From positions 2,073,501-2,137,500 of the forward strand of contig OW203987.1 in the NCBI GenBank assembly GCA_934047225.1: DNA of 64,000 nt, given 5' to 3'. The notes under the pieces are model-generated. The model saw only the letters and a list, made by a program, of their open reading frames with translations, was not told the DNA's origin and did not search any database. Numbering within the stretch: position 1 is the first letter of the stretch; every line of letters starts with the position of its first letter. A program made the position numbers and the translations under genes. This DNA comes from Ypsolopha sequella. Lineage: Eukaryota > Arthropoda > Insecta > Lepidoptera > Ypsolophidae. This document shows positions 44,530 through 55,937 of the stretch, one piece after another.

Positions 44530-44682
44530 ATCGATAACGATGAAGACGATTATTAGTTTTGGTAACTGACTAATTAGTTGTATTTTAGTTATTGGCATTG
44601 CATCATATAATAATAATACAACTAATTAGTCAGTTAACAAAACTATAACAATATTTGATTAATCGTCTTCATCGTTATCGAT
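44530..44682. repeat. inverted duplication at the transposase 3' end
   Basis: Arms 44530-44586 and 44616-44682 pair with small gaps (atcgataacgatgaagacga / tcgtcttcatcgttatcgat). The right arm contains the last codons and stop of the transposase. Confidence 0.85.
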
Positions 44683-46730
44683 TATTATTCTGTCTAGGAA
44701 TGAAGCAGGACACCTAATCACGTCTTGGTGCCTAGCAAACCCAATAAACCAGACCAAGCACATAGTGTGCGCGCAACAACCAATTGTCCTCCGACCCGTG
44801 AAACATGTACAGCAATAGTTTTTTATGGCCTCCAGTCCACTATTGTTTGCATCAACTAATATATAGCAATGGTGGATTTTTGAGGATCTAAGTCTACTCT
44901 TTATGTTTATCCGGAGTAGATGAACATTATTATTTGGCATATTATACGTTGTTAAATCAATGAGTGATCTGTTATATTGTTGTACTACAAATCTGCCTGT
45001 GCTTCGAATATGCTCGCTGTAATAACTCGGAGCGAGTTTTATTTGGTATGTGCCAACCGCGAATAATGTCAATTCCTCAGCTGTAAGAACTGGGAATATA
45101 TTTAAATTGTTTTGTTCAACATTTATGTTTGAAAAAGCCACTCTATTTCTGTGTAGTCTTTTGAAATCGACATAATCTGCCAAATCATTATTCACGTTCA
45201 AACGCTCTCGGGCTATATATATAAAATCACGTGCTTGAGGGTTATCTATCAGATCTATATGGAAAGCATTAGTTAAAGCCGCAGCGATTCTAAGGTCTGC
45301 AAAAAAATGTGGCATTGATATGTTGCAAAATTCGTGTCGGAAGATTTTGAAATCTCGTTTTAGTCTGCCATTGACTATTTCCAGAGGCCATCGGCAAATG
45401 GTGCACATTCTTGATTTATTACCCTGGATTGTAGTTAATTGGGTGGATCCTCTAGTTTGAGACTGTGGCATAATGCCAACATATCCATGCTCCTCTAGAT
45501 ATTCGATAGAGTCACGGAATCCTCAGTCCAAAATAAAAACATCTCCAGGATTAAGTAACCAATGAAGGAGCCTGTCAACGCCTCTTAAATGATAGTTCAA
45601 AATGGAAGCGTCATTTTGGATTGCAGCGTGCGGCCCAGAAATATCTATGATATGTCCATCACAAGTTACAAATAAAAATGGTTTCAAAAGATTTCTGTGC
45701 TTTGGGACACTGTAAGTTATTTTTTGGAAATATAAGTTGGCACTCTTTTGGATGTACATATAAGTCCCACCACATATAATAATGGCTTCACCATGACTGC
45801 CGAATAAAGCGCCAGGAACTGCAAGAGTGCGTTCCAAAATCTGCTGTCTGGTTATATGATTTAACCCCAAGTACCGAGGGACAAAATCTCTTTCGAGGCT
45901 ATTCCTAGCCATGTTCATAAGCCGCTCAAGATTTGACCGCGTCATATGAAAAAATGTTCCAAGCCTTTCATTTGATTCGCCAGTTCTTATTTTTGACAAA
46001 AGTATACCTAAAGCGGTTTTAGAGTTACGACAGCATTCTGCTAGTGATGGAGTTTCGTCATAAATTCTTTGGAACTCATCGCGACTTCGCCCAGTCCAGT
46101 AATGCAACTCTTCACTATGTTGCTCTTGTAGATTTTCAAAGTCTATTATATAATTCCTGGGTTGTTTTAAAAAATCCATCATTTCAGTTACTTGCTGCGG
46201 ATTAAAATCAAAGCAGCGATTTTCTGCAGTAAGAATTACATCCCAATCGTTGTCTTCCAAGTGTTCCCGGCATACGCGTGTGTATGGTGAAATGTAGTAA
46301 TTGTTGTTAAGTAATAATTGTACTTTTAGACTTTTAGGTAATCGATGACGCGTATTATTTCTACACCTAGATACCAAACAAGAATTCGCGTGTTTGGTGA
46401 TCGGCAATAACCAGGCAAACGAAAAGTCACGTTTTGTACTTCATTTGAAGATTCCGACTGGTTGCTTTGAATTTCTACCTCTGCGGGCACTTCATCTGCA
46501 GGCATTTCCTCTGCGGGCACTTCCTCTGCGGGTACCTCCCCTGCGGGCACTTCCTCTGCGGGCACTTCCTCTGCGGGCACTCCCACTGCGGGCACTCCCT
46601 CTGCGGGCGCTTCTTCTGCCGGAATAGCTTCTAGCGGAGGATGCCGAAGTCTTAGTCGTCGCGAAAGTCTTTCTCGTCGCGCTGCTGTCCAACAGTTGTG
46701 ACATAGGTGTTCGCCATTATTAAACGTGAC
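44656..46730 (-). pseudogene. DDE_Tnp_4 transposase, exon 2
   Basis: Begins at an acceptor (tttcattttag) with VTFNNGEHLCHNCW, then a Pro-Ala-Glu-Glu repeat. A shift near 46385 leads into SCLVSRCRNNTRH (zinc-binding or THAP-like), then the core: CGGTYMYIQKS where the family has DGTY, VTCDGHIIDISGP with D, GDVFILD with D, and LEIVNGRLKRDFK with E. The C-terminal CCTCFTGRRTIGCCAH block is SWIM-like. A TGA at 45522-45520 stands where Arg is expected (CGA to TGA). Lost first Asp, a stop and a shift make it inactive. Tail is Asp-rich. Confidence 0.7.
46480..46617. repeat. 15-bp coding minisatellite
   Basis: About nine units of the ctgcgggcacttcct type, encoding Val-Pro-Ala-Glu-Glu in the exon 2 frame. 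Confidence 0.9.
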
Positions 46731-47522
46731 CTAAAATGAAAAAAAAAAACTATGATCAATATGTATAACAATTATTTATTGATGCATATAAAATAAACAT
46801 GATAATGAAATGAAGCATCCATGCCGACAATGATTCAACAATATTCAACAATTATTATAAAATGTGACTGAGTTTAATGTTATGACTTATGATAAAACAT
46901 ATTATTATTCAATGAAACTATTTGATAATAATGCATTTAATTATTTGAAAAAAGTCAGTCACATTTTAATAGTGACACCTATATAATTTAAACATTGTTA
47001 TAGACTCAAGTTATTTGATAGTTCAGTTTAAACATAAAATAACTCGGATGTGACACTTATTATTTAATCCTGCATTCTAAGTAAAAAAAAACTTGAAGCG
47101 GAATAAAAAAACAAAACATAAATCGTGTTATAAATAAACATAAAACACAACGAATATTACGATAATATTTTATCTACGTAAAAAACTAAAGGTATCACTC
47201 TACGCGGATACCTACGATAATATACATTCATGCGGAATGATTGAAAGTACATTTTGTTTTATGGTGCAAATCATATATACAGTGTATTACAACAGTTTTA
47301 GTTGTATTGCTTCTGTATTTATAGGACAGCTTTTCAGCAAGCCTACCATGACCGCCTCAACAAACACGACATGATGATGACTTATCTCTCATTTTGATAA
47401 GAACGATACATTACATAAAAAGAGTGAGAGAGTACATTCATGTTGTTCTCGCATTTGTTGAGTCTTTGTAATACCTCCATGAAAAATGTATAGATTAAGG
47501 TAACTAAAAGTAAATGACTTAC
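46731..47522 (-). other. intron of the DDE_Tnp_4 transposase gene
   Basis: GTAAGT donor (47522-47517) and polypyrimidine tract plus AG (46732-46731). The Cys-x2-Cys pair of exon 1 and that of exon 2 combine into one zinc-binding unit only after splicing. No insertion recognised inside. Confidence 0.65.
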
Positions 47523-47663
47523 CTCACGTGGAATCACAGTTTGAATAATATGTTGCACCGTTTGTGGATGTAAATTCTGAAGATCACGAGTTAAAGCGTG
47601 TCTTTGAATTCTTTCCACAGAACTGTTACATATAAAACATGATCTCAACTGTGGTTGAAACAT
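47523..47663 (-). CDS. DDE_Tnp_4 transposase, exon 1
   Basis: 47 whole codons from ATG to the donor. It carries C-x2-C (SCFICNSS) and RHALTRDLQ. With exon 2 (LCHNCW) this gives C-x2-C ... C-x2-C, a zinc finger at the N-terminus of the transposase. Both splice junctions are canonical and phase 0. Confidence 0.6.
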
Positions 47664-47694
47664 GTTCACTGTTTCAAAAGTCTAATACGTAAGT

Positions 47695-47803
47695 TGTTTG
47701 GATCGATAGTCCAATTCCAAGCCAGGTCGTTATTTAGATCGATAATCCAATTCAAAGCCAGGCCGTTGTTTAGATCAATAGTCCAGATTCCAAGCCAGGT
47801 CGT
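47695..47803. repeat. three 35-36-bp tandem repeats upstream of the transposase start
   Basis: Units start at 47695, 47730 and 47766 (ttgtttrgatcgatagtcca...ccaggtcg). They lie 30-140 bp upstream of the ATG, a place where transposase binding sites or promoter motifs would sit. Confidence 0.8.
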
Positions 47804-48219
47804 TGTTTCAGGCAAAATATTCACCACAAAACAAAATATGCACAGTCGCGTTCACAACGGATCACAAGTGACGTGAGACTGACTGACTGACCAAAAAATA
47901 GTCGGGAAACAAAGAGACGCTTATCACCGCAAGCGCAGGTATACGATCGCGAGGGTTTTGTGCCTCTGTCGTCCCACTATCTTGTCCCACATTCCAAAGA
48001 ATTCCTCGTTCGTCCCACTTGAGTTTTAAAGTCACCACTCGTCCCACATTCCTGGCAAATTCAAAGTACAGTTGACAAAAAATATTGTACTATATCTTCC
48101 AATAAATTGAAATAATAGTTTTTTCTAATAACATAAAGATATTAAATACTTCCAGTTCTAGGTATGCATCCGCGATGCATGTTTTTAATTTTAATAATTA
48201 AAAGATCTATTGCAATTTA

Positions 48220-48775
48220 GGAAAATCTTTATTATTTAGTATCACAATCAAATCCAAATCACAGTACTATTAGTTACACCTATCAATATACACATTTGTA
48301 TTTATCTTATAGAAGTACCACGTTAAGATATATATATGTATTACACATGTAATATTTATCTGAGATACTTCAACATAATTAGAACTACTTATTTAAAAAA
48401 ACCTTTATTACGTGACTAATATCACAATCAAATCACAATCACAGTATTTTAATTAACCTCCTATTTATGAAAAAGTGGTATTTTAACAATTAAATTTCCA
48501 AAAAATCAACATTTGTATATAAGTAACAGTCAAATAATTATAGACCGTATACACATTTGTATTTACCTATATGTACCTTATAGAAGTACCACGTTATGTT
48601 ATTTATGTTAATGTGGTATTTCAACATAAATTGAAATATTTATATTTAAAAATCTTTATTACGTAACTAATATCACAATCAAATTACAATCACAGTATTT
48701 TAATCAACCTACTATTTATGAGAAAGTAGTATTTTAACAATTAAATCTCCAAAAAATCAACATTTTTTTAAACTT
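48220..48775. repeat. MULE-2 subterminal repeats
   Basis: Three related blocks beginning near 48222, 48402 and 48650 (aatctttatta...tatcacaatcaaat...cacagta). Blocks two and three also share caattaaat-tccaaaaaatcaacat. These repeats fill the noncoding 3' side of the element. Confidence 0.75.
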
Positions 48776-48804
48776 ATCATTAATATAGACACATTAATAT
48801 CATT

Positions 48805-50192
48805 AATAAACAAAAGGGCTGATTTTTTCCAGGCAATGGCCCAGTGATATAGTGCCATTCAACATTGCCGTTACAGAATCAAATATATATTTGTCATGAG
48901 CTATATCATCAGCACGCCGAGGTTTACCTTGGTGAGCTAAAGAAAGAACAGCGTCGTTTTTGATCACATTCAAAAAGCTAATGATGTTCAGCTTTCCCGA
49001 ATGTTCTGTTTAATTTAGCGTTACTGCCTTCCACTGGGTTATTTGTTCTGTAGATATCCCCCCAAAAATCCCATTTGCCTCGATAATATTCGTTGTCAAG
49101 CCATGCCGATACAAAATAGTCATTGAATTTCTCAATATTGAGAGTTTTCGGACAATCCTCCATTATATATAGCCATCCATCGCATTTAAGTTCAGGTGGT
49201 AGCAAAGCTAACGCTGTGCATAGAGCTATATGCTTTTTGAACATTCTCTTTTTATTTAACTTTAACGCCTTTGCTCTCTTCCAAAGTGCTTGACTAAAAT
49301 GGAAGTAACAGCCTTTGCATATTACATCCGGAAAGATGTTACGGATTGCGTTCATGGCTGCTTTCTCATAATCTGTTCTGAATGAAATCGGATGCCATTC
49401 TGGAATTTGCGATTTGATAAGAGCAAACGCAGTCTCATATGTGAACTCTTTTTTGTCCATTAATAAGATGTATATTAAGGGCATGACGTGAATTTTCTCA
49501 CTTGTGCTGCCAAGGTCACCGTAAATCACATATAATTGTCTGAATGGTTTCACTACACACTTAAATGTACCATCTGCAAGGTAATGTTTCACGTGTTGAT
49601 GAAGTCCTTTACTATTTACATCAGCGAAAGCTAATATCCTTGTTTTTCTGTACTCATAATCAAATAAAACAAAACTCATGTAACTTACTGGAATTTTTAC
49701 TTCAAACGGCGTTTTAAATGTAGCTTTCTTTATTTGCTGGGCTTTGTTTCGAGCACTATACAAGCTGTTCTTAACATTCGATAATTCAGGTAATTTTTCT
49801 ATCTTGTCAGTACCTTTGTCCAATAATTTTTTTATGCTTGAATTGAAGACAGAAGGAATCGATTTTCCTTCAGAAGATTTTGCTTCTTGCTTGCAGCGAT
49901 GTATTTCTTCTTTGATGTCATTTCTTGCTATGCTGGGCGTACAAATGTCATGACGAAGAATTTTCGTCACATTATTATTTGAAGTCACCATTCCTCCATG
50001 ACACCTTCTGTTCACACATCTCCAGACGATTGAGCTATTTTTGTTCTCTCGCTTTTTCGTATATTCGTAACCGGCATGCAAAATAATAGGCACACCTCTT
50101 TGTGATTCAATAAAGGTTATCTCTTGGGATGTAGAAGCCAGACTGCAGCCAGTCTGAAGATCAGCTCGGGATGATGAAGCCACTGGCTCCAT
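48805..50192 (-). pseudogene. MULE-2 transposase (FLYWCH plus Mutator DDE)
   Basis: 404 codons open from ATG at 50192. The FLYWCH finger (residues about 28-85: GVPIILHAGYEYTKKREN, VWRCVNRRC) leads to the catalytic core with D in YLADGTFKCVVKPF, D in FRTDYEKAAMNA, CKGCYFHFSQALWKRAK, and E in RTNNPVEGSNAKLN. At about 48990-49005 one base is missing: the frame ends in AEHH, while the neighbouring frame continues LNIISFLNVIKNDAVL to CLEKISPF and a stop near 48806. All catalytic residues are present, so only the last ~60 residues are out of frame. Closely parallel to MULE-1 in domain order but different in its ends. Confidence 0.85.
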
Positions 50193-50255
50193 GTTTCAGG
50201 ATGAAGAAGCCACGGCTCTATATCTGATCACCTGCAAATACAACGTGAATTAGTT

Positions 50256-51009
50256 CTGTGCCTCCTGTAAAAAGGGGTACCAAGTCCAATATACCCTTTT
50301 CGTTTTTAAATGAATATAAACTCTACGAAACGAAACTATTGTACATAGTTTCGTTCGGAATACCTTTCTGTCTAAGAAAGGTATTCCGAACGAAACTATG
50401 TACAATAGTTTCGTTTCGTAGATACGAATCGTGAATAGCTATAATGATTAAAAATCATAGCTGAAAACCGACTTCAACGTGTTGAATATGGTTTTATCAT
50501 ACATGCTATTGTCAGAACTGAGCCAAATTGAAATGAGACTACACGGGAAGCACCAGCTTTCGAATCAAAAGAGTCATCAAAACTGATTCACCCAGAAAAC
50601 ACTTTGTAGTTGAGAACATCCTCATTTTATGAAGGAGGTTAACTAAATTAAAATGCGACCATATGGGAAGCACCAGCTTTTACATAAAATAAGAGATTTA
50701 TCAAAATTGGTTAACCTAAAAAATACAGTATAACCGAGAACATCCTCTTTTTTTGAAGTTTGTTAAAATGGGTAAACAAAATTAATGTGAATTAGGGCTC
50801 AAATCAAATTATTATTTGTTCAAATTTCTAGTTAATGTGAAAAAGGGTTACTCATTTAAAAAAAAAATACTAGACGATTTCGTGAAACAGGGCCATAGAT
50901 AAAGAACTCCATGACAGGACCTAGGAAACAGGAGAAAAAAAATATTTTTCAAAATTTTATTTGCGTCTCCTAAAAAGTAGCGATGTACTCTTTTTCACAG
51001 GAGGCACAG
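50256..51009. mobile_element. MITE with 4-bp AGTT duplication
   Basis: Inverted ends ctgtgcctcctgt-aaaaag (left) and matching right end. AGTT at 50252-50255 and 51010-51013. It contains the perfect hairpin at 50323-50421 and two ~117-bp repeats (gggaagcaccagctttt near 50545 and 50662). No coding frame. Confidence 0.75.
50323..50421. repeat. perfect 47-bp hairpin, 5-nt loop
   Basis: Arms 50323-50369 and 50375-50421 are exact reverse complements with loop gtcta. Each arm contains a smaller palindrome around ttgtaca. Confidence 0.97.
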
Positions 51010-51999
51010 AGTTAAGTATGCATATAATAAAAGACCATAATCCTTAGACAGCAACTAATATAAAAGTAAATAATTACCACAATAGTGATATATAAGTCAA
51101 ATCATTTATCATGACTTCACAAAATATGAAAAAATCGACAAAATTATAATTATTACTTACCCTTTAAAACTTCACAAATATTGAACCTCACTCTATGAAT
51201 ACACCACGCTTAATGTAAACACCCCATATTTAAAATTAGCAGATGCACTTTGTAACCGCATTTGCTCCGATTGCGCTGATAACGCAAAGCCACGTCATTG
51301 GTCAATTGATTAATACAAAGAAAGCAGAGCGAGAGAGCAAGCTCTAATCCGGTCGCACAAAAATACCGAAGCTATAAACATTCAAAAACTTGTTCTAGGT
51401 TAATAATAATAGTAGTGGTTCGTCTAAGCAGTGGGGTGCACAGGGTTTGTACTTAGGGTCGGCTATGTGTACTTTATTAATGCCTTCAATCTAAACCTAA
51501 AGTTTGATCAGAAAAAAACTGTCATGGTGGCGTAACTTGTAATTTTATAATTTATATTATAGTGGAGTCTCGGATTGAATTAGTTCATCAAATTTTCCGC
51601 AACATGAGGTTATTTATCTTTCTCGTCAGTCAGGTTTTTAGGCTGACTGTACAATTAAATCAAATTTAACTCATATGAAAAAAATGTGGGACGAGCCAGG
51701 CATACGAATTGGGACGAGCGGGGAATAAAATATTGAAAATTAAGTTTTGGGACGAGCGAGGCATACAAATTGGGACAAGTGGGGAATTTTTTATGTGGGA
51801 CGAGACTCTGTGGGACGACCGAGGCACAAATCTCGCGAGGGATTGTGACAGATAATACAAAAGAACAGGTTTTTGTCTTCGTTCGACGTGATACGGTACG
51901 ATGTTATCTCAAAAACGTTGTTTAATGCAAAATTATTCATTATCACAAAAACTGGATTTATTTATTTTTCCTGGGACCAATTTTTAATTATTTTTTTTT

Positions 52000-52810
52000 T
52001 AGTTCCTGTACATTATGCTATAGTATCTTTATAGAACATAAAGAATACAAAAATATAAACTCAAAGAATATATACATATTAGGTGGGACACAATGTAGAG
52101 GATTAGCTACAAGTCTACAAATGTCAAGATTAAACACAAAATATGATAAATATAAGATATTTTCTTACATTAAACCAAACGCAGATACAGAAGAAATTTG
52201 TAAATGTTGTGATCTTTTAAACATAACAGAAAATGATAGTGTAATTTTATCACTAGGAGAACATGACACAAATCCAACAAAAATGTTATTTGAACTAGGT
52301 GCTGTCGTGAAACAACTAAAAAAATCTAATGTTATTTTGTTGAAAATACCTGTCTCTGGTTACTATAATGAAAAAAAAATGAACGACATGATACAATTAG
52401 CTTGTAAAATGTACCCAAACTGTACATATTTAGACCTAGGTCGTGTACCATCTTGGCAATATAGGGAGACTTTGTGCAAAATGCTGAATAACCAGATTGA
52501 CCAACATGATTATAATAGGAAATATTTACAATATAATGCACTGAAATTTGATAATAAAAGAATGCATGGTCCGATAAAACCTCAAAAAAACCCTGATGTT
52601 GATGCTAATAACCGTCAGAAAAAAACAACAAAAGGTACAATACCATATTATTTCTCTGTTCGTAAAAATAATGAAACATTGCAAAAACAAAAAATACAAA
52701 AAGCACAAAAAATACAAATGACTATTCCTCACTTCTTCCAAAATAATAAAAAAAACAAAAATCTTGAAACAAAACCTGAACAAGGTGAAGAAATATTTTT
52801 TCGTAAATAA
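52000..52810 (+). pseudogene. LINE-B ORF1, SGNH-esterase-like C-terminal part
   Basis: The frame is open upstream of the ATG at 52121 (NIYILGGTQCRGLATSLQ), so that ATG is internal. The order GG-x-QCRGLA, ILSLGEHDTNP and YLDLGRVPS resembles the G-x-S/N-x-G/H blocks of the SGNH-hydrolase domain found in ORF1 of CR1-type LINEs, though the usual catalytic Ser in the first block is not seen. The Lys-rich end (TIPYYFSVRKN, IPHFFQNN) overlaps ORF2 by 47 bases. Truncation or divergence leaves the N-terminal part unrecognised. Confidence 0.6.
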
Positions 52811-55151
52811 AAATGATGATAAGTTTAGACTTCTTCATCAAAATATAGCTAGCATAATATCAAAAAGAAACATAATAGAACTTGCTTTATCAGAACTTGA
52901 GCAGAAGGGCGAGGAACCTGATGTTCTTTGTTTTACGGAAACCTTTATTAAAACTGGTGAGGAAAAAAATGTTTTGATTAACGGGTATGAGTTAGCTGCA
53001 TCATACTGCAGAAACAAAAAGCGAGGTGGTTCTTGTATTTTAGTAAAGGATGGACTATTGTATAAAAATTTTAAACTACTAGATGCATTAGCGGAAAATA
53101 ATACATTTGAACTTTGCGCTACTGAATTTCCAAATTATAACTTAATTATCATATGCATTTATAGAAAATCGACGAAAGAAATATCAAATCTTAAAACGTT
53201 TTTTCTAAAACTACAAAAAATGCTACATATATTGTCTCAAAAACATCCAAAGAAAAAAATTATAATCGCTGGTGATATAAATATAAATACCTTACAACCT
53301 GATAAATATACGACATATCTCCGTGACATTGCAAAAAACTATAATCTCACTTTACACATAACTATACCAACTAGAAGAAATTCGTGCTTAGATCATATTA
53401 TAAGCAATATCAGGAGAGCAGATGGGTCAGTTGTTCCGTTAGGGCTATCTGACCATGAAACTGCCCAAATGTTGACATTTATAGTTAGGAATAAAAAAAA
53501 GTTCCCAAAAATGTTTACTGTATTTAAACGAGATTACTCTGAGGAAAATATTTTGAAATTTAGAGATGCATTAAAATGTCTTTCTTTCGCTGAAGTCTAT
53601 AAAGAGAGTAGCGTAAATGAAGCGTTTAGTAGGTTTCATGAACTGTTTTGTTTATTTTACAAACTCTGTTTTCCTGAAATAAAAGTTACAATTAACAGGT
53701 CTCAAAAATCTAAATGGATGTCAAGTGGTCTGAAAATAAGTTCTCAAACAAAAAGAAAAATGAGATTAAGTTTTTATAAGCAAAAATCAAATGAAAAAAA
53801 AGTAGCTTACATTAAATACGATAAACTATTCAAAAGATGTATACTTGCAGCACAGAGAAATGACAATAAAAAATATGTCTCTTCAAGCAAAAATAAATGC
53901 AAAGCCTCATGGAGAATAATTCAATCGGAAGAAGGAAAAATACAACCTTATACAAATATTGAAAATATTACTCACGATGGAAAAAATATCACATGTCCAT
54001 CTGCTATGGCTCACATATTTAATGATTTTTTTATAGACGTGGGAAATAGACAAAATCAAAGAACATCTCCAGATAAAAACTGCAATAAATCAGTAAATAA
54101 ATCAATATTCTGAAAACCAGTCACAGATTATGAGGTTAAGAAGATAATAATGTCTTTAAATAATACAAATGCGGAGGGTTACGACAATATTACAACAAAA
54201 GTAATCAAAGCGGCAGTGAATGAAATTTGTGCAATCATAGCCTACCTCATAAATATTTCACTAGAGGGTGGTTGTTTTCCAGATAAATTAAAAATGTCAG
54301 TTGTGAAACCATTACATAAAAAAGGTTCCAAGACTGACGTCGGACAGTACAGACCGATAACAAAAATTTCAATATTATCAAAAATTTTTGAAAAGACTAT
54401 GCATAGTAGGATTATCGAATTCTTTAATAAATACAATATTTTAAAACGTGAACAATTTGGTTTCCAAAAAGACAAAAATACAACTATTGCGACATTCCAT
54501 TTAATTAACAAATTAACTAGAAATGTAAATGAAAAAAAACTTACAACTACCCTTTTTTTCGATATGTCAAAAGCATTTGATTTTGTGGAACACAAACTAC
54601 TTTTGGTTAAATTAGAGCAATGCGGCATTAGGGGACCAGCGCTCAATTGGATAGAATCCTACCTAAAGAAACGGCTGCAATGTGTTGAGATTTCAAATCG
54701 GAACCAAAAAAATATTTTAGAAACGTTTAGATCTCAGTACAGGTTAAATGAATTTGGTGTACCACAGGGAAGCGTCCTTGGACCACTACTTTTTCTGGTA
54801 TACATAAATAATCTTCCAGAAATCACAAAACATAAATGTATACTGTTCGCAGATGATATTTCTATTTTAGTTACAAATAACGACTTAAACTCACTTGACC
54901 AACATGCGTTAGAAATTAACCAGACAGTGACATCTATTGTTAAATATTTAGATAATTTAAATTTACAGGTAAATCTCTCAAAAACATTTTATACTAATTT
55001 TAATAATTCTATTAATAACAATCAATTTAATATTAAATACCAAAATCATTTTTTACAAGAAGCAGAACAAACTACTTTTCTAGGTATAATTATAGATAAA
55101 AAACTAAGCTGGAACAGCCAAATTGAAAAAGTTTGTTCGAAACTGTTTTAG
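52764..55151 (+). pseudogene. LINE-B ORF2: endonuclease and reverse transcriptase
   Basis: Endonuclease: LLHQNIASIISKRN, CFTETFI, RGGSCILVK, IIAGDININTL, GLSDHETAQM. A single TGA at 54111-54113 interrupts the frame between the endonuclease linker (VNKSIF) and the RT (KPVTDYEVKKIIMSL). The RT then runs VVKPLHKKGSKTDVGQYRPI, QFGFQKDKNT, LFFDMSKAFDFV, FGVPQGSVLGPLLFLV and the catalytic ILFADDISIL. A shift at about 55140 moves the C-terminal region to the frame of 55133-55654. All catalytic motifs are preserved; one stop and one shift separate it from an intact ORF. Confidence 0.85.
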
Positions 55152-55654
55152 GCAGGCTTAGACAAATATCTTCGCAGAAAACAGCTGTAGTCGCCTATTA
55201 TGGTTATGTGGAGTCTGTTCTCCGTTATGGTCTTATCATTTGGGGCAACGGTGTAGACTGTACGCGGGCTTTTATAGCACAAAAGAAGTGTATTAGGGCA
55301 ATATGCGGAGTAACACAAACAGAATCATGTCAACCACTGTTTAAAAAATTTAAAATTTTAACATTTCCCAGCCTCTACATCTTTGAAGTAGCATTATTTG
55401 TGAAAAAAAATATTTATATGTTTAAAAAAGCAAGTGATCTGTATCCCAGAAATACAAGAAACTCCAACAGATTAGTTCTTGACTGTAAGCCTAGGACTGA
55501 ATGGTATAAAAGGAACTGTTATGTTATGTGCATTAAAATATATAATAAATTGCCAAAAGAAATGGTTGAGCTTCCTCTAAATATGTTTAAATATAAATTA
55601 AAACAATGGCTATTAGAGAAATGTTATTATAGTCTGAAAGCTTACTTAGAATAA
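55133..55654 (+). pseudogene. LINE-B ORF2, C-terminal region
   Basis: Continues ORF2 after the shift: KTAVVAYYGYVESVLRYGLIIWGN, AQKKCIRAICGV, LFKKFKILTFPSLYIFEVALF, RNTRNSNRLVLD. This is the region after the RT thumb in CR1/Jockey-type LINEs. Very similar in layout to the LINE fragment at 58591-59073. Confidence 0.75.
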
Positions 55655-55937
55655 TAAGAAATTATAATTAAGACTTTAATTAAAACATTTCGATAATTTG
55701 TAGGATGTGACATTGTGTGAATGTAATCTGTTTAATTTTTTTTTCTTTTTTTATGACCTTATTTGAGATTTGACATGCATGCTTAATTAATTAAATTTAT
55801 TAAGGTCTTAATTTATTAACCAACATTTGTATGCTAAATTAATATTAGCTGATTAAGGCGCTCATTTTTCTGTATAACACCACTATTTTGTACCCTGATC
55901 AATGCAAATAAAGACTTATTCTATTCTATTCTATTAG
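55655..55937 (+). repeat. LINE-B 3' UTR and (ttcta)n tail
   Basis: Segment 55820-55937 repeats at 29311-29440. gcaaataaagac precedes the tail. Confidence 0.85.

Larger units (their letters stand above)
50232..51160 (-). other. MULE-2 5' UTR intron, enlarged by a MITE
   Basis: GTAAGT donor at 51160-51155 and tttgcag acceptor ending at 50232. The MITE at 50256-51009 accounts for most of the length, leaving about 170 bp of original intron. Confidence 0.6.
47948..51837 (-). mobile_element. MULE-2: Mutator-like element
   Basis: Ends cgcgagg-tttgtgcctc and inverted match at 51799-51837. Inside each end gtcccac is repeated several times (ggcatac-aattgggacgag units at 51660-51790). It holds a FLYWCH-Mutator transposase and a noncoding first exon. 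A clear 8-9 bp duplication is not seen. Confidence 0.75.
51965..55937 (+). mobile_element. LINE-B (CR1/Jockey-superfamily)
   Basis: ORF1 3' part, ORF2 with endonuclease and RT, and a tail ending (ttcta)n at about 55915-55935. 5'-truncated within ORF1. A second tail-only copy is at 29311-29440. The insertion lies just inside the right inverted repeat of the DDE_Tnp_4 element. Confidence 0.85.

Noticed and set aside
46492..46704. Arg/Ser/Gly-rich minus-strand frame over the 15-bp repeats
   Set aside because: It is an alternative frame of the minisatellite; the Pro-Ala-Glu-Glu frame joins the spliced transposase.
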